Source of the DNA: Hirudo medicinalis
Taxonomy: Eukaryota; Annelida; Clitellata; Hirudinida; Hirudinidae
NCBI GenBank assembly: GCA_011800805.1
Contig: MPNW01000816.1
Coordinates: forward strand, 46,430-57,426
Direction: 5' to 3'
DNA length: 10,997 bases
Shown: piece by piece, positions 5,631 through 10,997 of the stretch
Layout of the letters: each line of letters starts with the position of its first letter
Position numbering within the stretch: position 1 is the stretch's first letter
The notes under the pieces: generated by a model
Databases searched by the model: none
What the model was told of the DNA's origin: nothing
Seen by the model: the letters and a program-made list of their open reading frames with translations, nothing else
Made by a program: the position numbers and the translations under genes

Positions 5631-8582
5631 GTACAACGTGGATGTTTTAATCACTAAATAAGTGGATCTAAAATGTGGATCACCTGCTGACGATATTCCA
5701 GTCCTCGTGTCAAGGACGGTAGAGTCGAAATGGAGTTTGTGGGGGACGTTCGGGCCGTGCAGCGTGACCTGCGGCGATGGGTTCAAGGCCAGGTGGAGGT
5801 CGTGCACCGGTCGACGGTGCTGGGGTCCTGAGAAAGAGGTAGAAAAGTGCAACCTGAAATCGTGCCTGCCTATCATCGATGATGATTACTACGATGAGGG
5901 TTAGTTCAAAGGTCAAAGTTTAAGACTAGTTTGAATTTGTTTTCAATCCTTTCCAGGCGAATGGAGCGACTGGTCACCCTGGAGCAAGTGCAGTGCCGCC
6001 TGCGACGAGGAGGGATCTCGGGAAAGACGCAGGACCTGCCTTGGAATATCTGACGAGGAGTCTGAAGGACCACCGACCTGCGACGGTGTGTCGAAGGAGA
6101 CCGTCGAATGTCTGGAACCTTGTCCGACCGAAAATCGTGAGTGGGATTCAGGATGGCGCATATGTAAAAGGCTCTGGTTGGGGTCATTTTTAACAAAGCA
6201 ATGTGTTTTAGTTGACTGCCTAAATGACTTAATTCTGAAGACTTTTTCAAGCTATTAAAATTGTAGGAGTGTGTTAATTAAGCAACGAATTATTTACGTA
6301 AATCATGTTAAGCTATGATACGCTCGATTGGATTTGCACCAGCAACCTCCTCTTGGGAAGAATGGTCAGCTTTCAGTGTGTGCAGTACAACTTGTGGCAC
6401 GGGCCACAAAACGAGGCACAGGTCATGTTCAAATGGTCTCAATTGCACCGGTGATGATGCAGAAACCTTGCCCTGTGACGACAACCAGGCCTGCGGTTAG
6501 TGAGTGGTGAGTGAATGGGTGAGCGAATAAGCATGAGTGACTCAATGGGTGGCTGCAAAGTGAGTATACTTTCCATTTTTGACAAATATATATTTTAAGA
6601 TCAGCATTTTTAGGTTGCTTCTGATGCTGTGCACATGGCGCCTTACAAATTAACTATTATTATTTCTATTATTAACTAATATTTGATATAGCCATCGACG
6701 GCCAGTGGGGTGAGTGGTCTAACTTTACTGAGTGCCGCCCGTCCTGTGGAGAGGGCAACCAGACCAGGGAGAGGTCGTGCGACAATCCACCTCCTGCCAA
6801 CAATGGATCCTCCTGCAACGGTTCTAACACAGAGACGAGGATATGTCACTCTGGAGATTGTTGTGAGCCTGGATAGCGATATCAATAATAATGATAATTG
6901 TTGATTTGCATGGTGCCATAACCACCATCATCGGTATCATCGTCCACCCTCTACCCATCAGTTTCCTGGAGCGACTGGTCGGCCTACACGAGTTGCAGTG
7001 CCTCTTGTGGCAATGGAACTCAGACGAGGTCAAGGCAGTGTGTGGACCTCTTGAATTCAACGCTTCTGCAAAACTGTACCGGACCGTCATTTGAAGTCGT
7101 CGGCTGTTTCCCAATGGAGTGTCGTTAGTAATGCAATTATTATTATTATCATTGTCATCACTATTTTATTATTACTATTATTTATTATTATTAGCTATTT
7201 AACAAACATGAGTGATGGCTAGATATCGCTTCTGCTCTGTCGTGCAATGGAAAACCAATGAAATGCAATGTAGCGGTCCCCGACCAAGATTCTCAGATTC
7301 AAACTGCGCCAACGAACTCCGTGCACAAATTTCCCACACGTGAATTCCAATAATTATCCCCACAAAAGCAAATTTCTGGAGCGACTGGTCGGCCTACACG
7401 AGTTGCAGTGCCTCTTGTGGCAATGGAACTCAGACGAGGTCAAGGCAGTGTTTGGACCTCCGGAATTCAACGCTTCTGCAAAACTGTACCGGACCATCGT
7501 TCGAAGTCGTCGGCTGTTTCCTGATGGAGTGTCGTTAGTAGCTGTTAATTAATATTAAAAATTATTTGTCGATTTGTGGTAATTATAATGATAACTTAAT
7601 ACTAATTAGTTAGTATTTAAGTATTTGTTGGTGTTTACATGTCGCAGGTACATGTGACATGACTGCGTATATCAATGTTTATTTTTCAGTAGTTCTTCTA
7701 AGTTATTATATTTATTTACTGTTTACTAATATAATAATATCATTATCATTATTATTCTTATTAACAAATAACAGCAGAAGTGGGTCCAGATTGTTTCGTA
7801 GACAACGGAGGTTGCAGTCATCTTTGCATCAGGAACTCCACGAGGAATTTCTGTGCTTGCCCGGTCGGTTACACCCTGGATGCCGAAGAAAGGACTTGTT
7901 TGGGTAGTCGTTGTATTTTGACGACAACAACATAGTTGTAAATGAGTAGTTGGAAAGGGTGATGGATGGATGGTGCTACTTTCCAGTTCCAGTTGGTGCC
8001 TGGCTAGAATTGATCGAAAATAGATGAAGGAATGGTGAATAGGTGCTTGGTGGATAAATGGATGTGACTGAATAGATGGATGGATGGATGGATGGATGGA
8101 TGGATGGATGGATGGGTGGATGAATGAAGAAATCTGTGAACAGTTGGATTGATGGGTGGATCTGAATGCAAATGGTTAAACCATAACAGTTGGAATAACA
8201 AGTCCAAGTAACTATAACCACAAATGGACTTGGAAGAGTTCAGTCTTGTGTGGATCCATTTCTTATTATGTGGATTTTTTAAATGATTTTTTATTGATGC
8301 AACAATATCTTTTCAAAAAAACATGATATTTTTAACCATGTCACTTAAAATAAATTATATATATAATAAAATTATATATGTATATATAATTTATTTATAA
8401 ATAACATATGATATATATATATATATACATATTATTATTTTGTTAATTTTGAAATGCAGATGACGATGAATGTCAGGGAGTGAACAACTGCGACGGGTTC
8501 TGTGTCAATGCTCCAGGAAGCTACTACTGCCTCTGCTACAAATCTAACCACTATTGGGACAGGAAGCGGCTCCAGTGCGTCC
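5585..8582 (+). CDS. Secreted TSR/EGF-domain protein (5' part; 9 exons, 3' end not found)
   Basis: Exons are 5585-5630, 5702-5899, 5957-6136, 6343-6495, 6692-6862, 6962-7123, 7369-7533, 7775-7903 and 8460-8582, joining to 442 codons plus one base. Order: signal peptide (about 1-19), TSR1 to TSR6 (about 24-358), EGF (about 361-400), calcium-binding EGF (about 402-442). All introns are phase 1, so each TSR or EGF exon can be gained, lost or skipped without a frameshift. The TSRs have six cysteines and W-x-x-W layers, and most carry the C-x-x-[ST]-C-G O-fucosylation site; many N-x-[ST] sequons are present. Such proteins are extracellular (matrix, adhesion or guidance). The TSR-then-EGF order recalls hemicentin-type molecules, but no immunoglobulin domains precede it, so I give no name. 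The last donor (C|GTGAGT, 8583) implies exons beyond this window; unspliced, the frame would stop at 8627-8629. Confidence 0.8.
5702..5899 (+). CDS. TSR1 exon
   Basis: One thrombospondin type 1 repeat: KWSLWGTFGPCSVTCG, then RWRSC, RRC, EKC and KSC (six Cys). WSLW carries a C-mannosylation motif and CSVTCG an O-fucosylation motif. An acidic tail (DDDYYDE) links it to TSR2. It ends G|GTTAGT. Confidence 0.85.
5957..6136 (+). CDS. TSR2 exon
   Basis: EWSDWSPWSKCSAAC, then RERRTC, PTC, VEC and EPC. It has three tryptophans in the WxxWxxW layer and six cysteines. Unlike the others, its CSAAC-DE lacks the Ser/Thr and the following Gly of the O-fucose site. The acceptor is TTTCCAG and the donor C|GTGAGT. 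Confidence 0.88.
6343..6495 (+). CDS. TSR3 exon
   Basis: SWEEWSAFSVCSTTCGTG, then RHRSC, LNC, LPC and QAC. Six cysteines and an intact CSTTCG. The acceptor is TTGCACCAG and the donor G|GTTAGT. The phase 1 fit gives ...PTEN-PTSSWEEW across the junction. Confidence 0.87.
6692..6862 (+). CDS. TSR4 exon
   Basis: QWGEWSNFTECRPSCGEGNQ, then RERSC, SSC, RIC and GDC. Six cysteines with a CRPSCG site. Several N-glycosylation sequons (NFT, NQT, NGS) are present. The acceptor GATATAG is weak in pyrimidines. The donor T|GTGAGC gives Phe across the next junction. Confidence 0.85.
6962..7123 (+). CDS. TSR5 exon (duplicate copy A)
   Basis: SWSDWSAYTSCSASCGNGTQ, then SRQC, QNC, VGC and MEC. A six-cysteine TSR with an intact CSASCG and three sequons (NGT, NST, NCT). 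The acceptor CTACCCATCAG is good and the donor is C|GTTAGT. It is nearly identical to the exon at 7369-7533. Confidence 0.88.
7213..7320 (+). pseudogene. Half-TSR exon relic between the duplicated TSR exons
   Basis: The frame reads MARYRFCSVVQW, NEMQCSGPRPRF and SDSNCANEL. This resembles the second half of a TSR (R-x-R-x-C, then C-S-G, then C). The WxxW/CxxTC front half and the last cysteine are missing. AG at 7211-7212 and GT at 7321 would give a phase 1-1 cassette, but both sites are poor. Read as a decayed TSR exon; a used micro-exon is less likely. Confidence 0.45.
7369..7533 (+). CDS. TSR6 exon (duplicate copy B)
   Basis: FWSDWSAYTSCSASCGNGTQ, with the same six cysteines as TSR5. I count eight base differences from copy A over 157 aligned bases: three silent, and five making V to L, L to R and P to L. 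The acceptor CCCCACAAAAG is weak. Because both copies are phase 1-1, joint inclusion or exclusive use would both keep the frame. Confidence 0.82.
7775..7903 (+). CDS. EGF-like domain exon
   Basis: Encodes PEVGP, then CFVDNGGCSHLCIRNSTRNF and CACPVGYTLDAEERTCL. Six cysteines in the EGF pattern C-x6-C-x3-C-x8-C-x-C-x12-C, like the complement-type or LDL-receptor-type EGF with NGGCSHLC. No calcium-binding DxxE precedes it. The acceptor AATAACAG sits in an ATT-rich intron; the donor is G|GTAGTC. Confidence 0.87.
8074..8120. repeat. (TGGA)n tetranucleotide array
   Basis: About ten near-perfect GATG/TGGA units, flanked on both sides by degraded units (GGTGGATAAATGGATG before; GTGGATGAATGAAG after). 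The minus-strand frames through it (IHPSIHPS...) are repeat artefacts. Confidence 0.95.
8350..8432. repeat. AT-dinucleotide rich repeat
   Basis: Alternating TA runs including a pure (AT)n block at about 8411-8427, with an inverted AATTATATAT-like core that could fold into a hairpin. Simple sequence within the intron. Confidence 0.85.
8460..8582 (+). CDS. Calcium-binding EGF domain exon
   Basis: Encodes DDDECQGVNNCDGFC, then VNAPGSYYCLC and RKRLQC. Six cysteines, a DxDEC calcium-binding start, and C-x-N-x4-Y-x-C-x-C, which is the Asp/Asn beta-hydroxylation signature of cbEGF domains. The donor is C|GTGAGT. This is the last exon of the gene I can identify. Confidence 0.88.
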
Positions 8583-8825
8583 GTGAGTCTGCCATCTTGG
8601 AATTATGTAGCGCACGATTTTTTGTTTAATATTACATTGTGTAGACAAGTTTTATTTGAACAAAACCTGTATCTGTAGAAATATGGTTTTATATATATAT
8701 TTATTATAATTATTATTATTATATATATTTATGTTATTTATCTTGTTGAATGCGTTATAATATTTGTATACATTGTATTGCAAATTTATAATATACGAAA
8801 ATAGTTGGTAAACATGTTGAAATAG
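8583..8825 (+). other. AT-rich sequence after the cbEGF exon (probable intron)
   Basis: Follows a consensus donor. It holds a TAT/ATT-rich stretch at about 8688-8730. If the donor is skipped, the frame adds 15 codons (RESAILELCSARFFV) to a TAA at 8627-8629. Confidence 0.5.
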
Positions 8826-8990
8826 TGTCAGTAGCCAATTGGTCGAGGCTTTCGGCTTTTGGTGCAGCTCCTTTTGGAGTTCAAATCCTAACTGCTCGCA
8901 AGAGTTTCTGCTAGAGACCAACTAACCTGGCAATAGTTGCATGTTTGATTGACACATTAGGCATGTTAATGTGGATAATTATTCTACTAC
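8826..8990 (+). mobile_element. tRNA-derived SINE
   Basis: The head GTCAGTAGCCAATTGG carries an A-box-like TAGCCAATTGG (8832-8842). GTTCAAATCC (8879-8888) matches an RNA polymerase III B box, about 46 bases downstream, as in a tRNA-like promoter. No full cloverleaf or acceptor stem is evident, and a related 5' fragment sits at 4098-4126, so a repeat family is likelier than a tRNA gene. The 3' boundary is uncertain. Confidence 0.6.
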
Positions 8991-9104
8991 TTCCAGCCAA
9001 TTTAAAGAAGAATCGTTCTCCATTGAGACCGAGAGACTCAAAAGATGAATGATTGGAATTTTAATGAGCAGTCTTTCTAAACTTTGGACGAGTTTTCCTC
9101 CAAG

Positions 9105-9545
9105 ATGTCTAAAATATTTATTTATTTAATAATTTCCAAAATTGATCAACAATAACAGAGTACTTGTTGTTTATGATTTTAGCAGCTGCGTTGATGACAT
9201 GCTGTAGTTGCTCGAGGTGCTAGGCAGGTGGATCGACCAGAGTTGAATTGCCGTAATAAATCTTTGATAGGTTAAAATATGTAATGAGAAGCTTCCGCAC
9301 ATCAAATGTATGGAGCAGCGATGCTATGAATTTCCCTCAGAGATGCATAGTTGTTTTGTTGTTGTGAGTGGTCATGGAACAGTCTGAGTCCAGCCAGATC
9401 CCGAGGTTGCGGACAGATTGTACTGGCTGGATCAGGTCGGAGCAGATGACGACCGATTTGGAAAAGCCTGACAATCACTTAATGGGCAATGAACTCCAAG
9501 GAAGTGCTTTAAATTTGGATATTCGGCTCTTCCAAGGGTGTTTTT
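9105..9545 (-). mobile_element. Decayed LINE reverse transcriptase fragment (CR1/L2/Rex-like)
   Basis: One minus-strand frame reads, in order, SVRNLGIWLDSDCSMTTH, then LLITYFNLSKIYYGNSTL, then HLEQLQHVINAAAKII. These match the C-terminal thumb-side motifs of CR1/L2-group non-LTR reverse transcriptases (NLG-x2-LD-x3-S; L-x-L-x2-x-Y-x-NS-L; L-x3-Q-x-x-x-NAAA). In-frame stops lie at the complements of 9475-9477, 9337-9339 and 9220-9222, so the copy is dead. An A/T-rich tail with ATAAATAAATA lies just beyond, at about 9116-9130. Only a few hundred bases remain. Confidence 0.75.
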
Positions 9546-10256
9546 AAATTGTTTGTCAGGATATGTTTAGAAGATTCAGTTTATTGACCGCCCTGACTTG
9601 ATCAGAGTAAGTGGTCGCCATTTCGCTTTATGACAACCACAAATGAACGAACTGCTTAAAACAACTTGTATTTAGGTAAACATAATACCATTAACATATT
9701 TGGTTGTAAACATGTTTTGTTAAAATAAGTTTTCAATTAAAAAGGCTAAATTTGGGAGAGATTGATTTTTCAACCATTCGCTTGCAGTATTTAAATATCC
9801 TAAGGTCGATGACTAGAAAGTAAGAAAGTTGAAACCTAGGGATGCGTGATCCTAAAAAAAGTTTGATTACTTCATGATAATGTCGGAGAATGAAGCCGTC
9901 AATTTAATAGAGTAAATGTAGGTATATTGTCACTTTTATTATTAAAATATTAAATTTTATCAGAATTTTCATCAATTAATCGTTAATTGGACATATTCAA
10001 GTTGCGTAACCGTTACATAAAATAATTAAGAACCTTTCTCCATTGGAACTACTTTCGCTAAAGTAACGCCGTCATACCTCTAAGATTTGTTGCGAAGAAA
10101 GTAGTCCCCGTAGAAAATAAGTTCCAAAACTTGTCTAAAACACCATTAAATTTAAAAATATAAAAAATAATATACATCTAAAATAATGTAATAAAAACAT
10201 CACTAATTTGCGTTAAAAAGATAAGAATAGGTTGTTCAAACGAATCGTTTGATTTC
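9546..10256. other. AT-rich non-coding sequence
   Basis: No exon, RNA or domain recognised. The right-hand part of the LINE may continue a little past 9546, but the frame cannot be followed. Confidence 0.5.
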
Positions 10257-10419
10257 TCAAATTGCGTCATCTGCGGAATGATTTCGTAACCTAGGAGCTT
10301 TTGTAAAGCGACCAAGTGGAAAGAGGTTTGAAATTCGTCGAGCGTCTCTTCTGCTAGATTGAGCTTCCTGGGCTGATTTAGAAAAGTTTATGCAGTCATT
10401 TGCCAGTCTCCTGAACAAT
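10257..10419 (-). other. Possible minus-strand exon or repeat relic
   Basis: On the minus strand, a good acceptor (CTGATTTCCAG) is followed by a 53-codon open stretch: LFRRLANDCINFSKSAQ, then SSRRDARRISNLFPLGRF, ending ...DDAI and TGA. It is less AT-rich than its surroundings and coding-like. I recognise no family. It could be the last exon of a gene entering from the right, a transposon relic, or chance. Confidence 0.2.
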
Positions 10420-10997
10420 CTGGAAATCAGATGAAGAAGGTGAGCGGGTAAAATTTTTAAACATTTGCGTCCTTTGTCTTATCAATGATTTTCAAAACAG
10501 AATCCAGAATGAACAAAGCGACTCTTAAAGATTCTTTAAGAAAGAATTCATAGATGAAAGGTCCATATTTCCGGGATAGGTAGTGAAGTTTGGTAAAGGT
10601 TTGATTTTTTTTTTTCGATTGGCGGGATATGGAGATGGGACACTTGCAATGGCTATATCAAACTCCTGGTAACATTAATTATAGTTCTTATGATGTAACA
10701 TTAATTTGTGTCATGAATTAAGTCTATTTAGAGTATTAAGTTTGTAAAATTTGATATTCATTTTGAAGTAGAGTATCAGTGTGGAAAATCCTATTAGACT
10801 CTATTTCATTAAGATGATTATTACAACAAATTTAAGCAGATAGAAATGATAGCAATAGATCAAGAAGAACGAATGGTATTGCGAATGACATTAAGTTCCT
10901 AACTGAGCTGTATTCGTCTGTCTGTTGGTCACAACTGGCAAGTATCCCACTAACCCTTTAATCTGAGAGCAGCTTTGCAGTCTCGCATTAGGTGGGC
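10420..10997. other. AT-rich non-coding sequence to window end
   Basis: Contains a run of nine to ten T around 10606. No convincing further TSR/EGF exon (Cys-rich, phase 1) was found on the + strand, and no RNA gene was seen. Confidence 0.5.

Larger units (their letters stand above)
7904..8459 (+). other. Intron between the two EGF exons, dense in simple repeats
   Basis: This 556-base phase 1 intron contains a (TGGA)n array with degenerate flanks (about 7957-8165) and an AT dinucleotide region (about 8350-8432) close to the GAAATGCAG acceptor. No exon is seen in it. Confidence 0.8.

Noticed and set aside
5662..5701. Alternative start MDLKCGSPADD for the TSR protein
   Set aside because: It gives no signal peptide for an extracellular domain array, and the TTCCAG acceptor at 5701 with a phase 1 fit to the 5585 mini-exon explains the region better.
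6496..6560. Many GTGAGT-like donor motifs after TSR3
   Set aside because: A degenerate GAGTGAATGG-type tandem repeat creates decoys. Only the first site (6496) keeps phase 1 and the TSR cysteine pattern without adding a stop.
7976..8221. Minus-strand frame rich in IHPS repeats
   Set aside because: It is the translation of the (TGGA)n microsatellite array within an intron.
8826..8900. Functional tRNA gene
   Set aside because: A-box-like and B-box sequences are present, but I cannot form an acceptor stem or anticodon arm, and a related fragment occurs elsewhere in the window. A SINE explains it better.

Overview
This is ordinary animal nuclear DNA: AT-rich, split by spliceosomal introns (GT...AG), full of microsatellites, and carrying decayed retroelements. 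Multi-domain TSR/EGF proteins, asparagine-rich runs, (CATA)n, (TGGA)n and (ATT)n arrays and compact introns suggest an invertebrate. A lophotrochozoan such as an annelid or mollusc would fit, but the sequence does not settle the species. I found no sign of a bacterial, phage or CRISPR-type system.

Region 1 (395-4264, + strand) is a complete five-exon gene that I read as the NPAT homologue. It has an N-terminal LisH domain split over exons 1 and 2, a long low-complexity exon 3, a basic KRK stretch, and a short C-terminal motif (MDIETFLAKIH). All five exons join in frame to 676 codons plus TGA. NPAT is the histone-locus-body scaffold and histone-gene coactivator. The vertebrate protein is about twice as long, so this is a compact version that keeps both ends.

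Region 2 (4265-5584) holds the NPAT 3' UTR, a candidate poly(A) signal at 4542, an unrecognised small ORF at 4549-4815, ATT-rich repeats, and a probable 5' UTR splice donor for the next gene.

Region 3 (5585-8582, + strand) is the 5' part of a secreted or extracellular-matrix-type gene. It has a tiny signal-peptide exon, then six thrombospondin type 1 repeat (TSR) exons, then an EGF and a calcium-binding EGF exon. Every intron is phase 1, so each exon is a symmetric domain cassette. The fifth and sixth TSR exons are near-identical copies, and the similarity stops almost exactly at the exon ends. Between them lies what looks like the back half of another TSR exon. The 3' end was not found.

Region 4 (8583-10997) has no exon I can assign with confidence. 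It contains a tRNA-derived SINE (a fragment of the same family sits in NPAT intron 4), a stop-riddled minus-strand LINE reverse-transcriptase remnant of CR1/L2/Rex type, and AT-rich sequence. The two genes lie on the same strand about 1.3 kb apart, and nothing suggests they work together.
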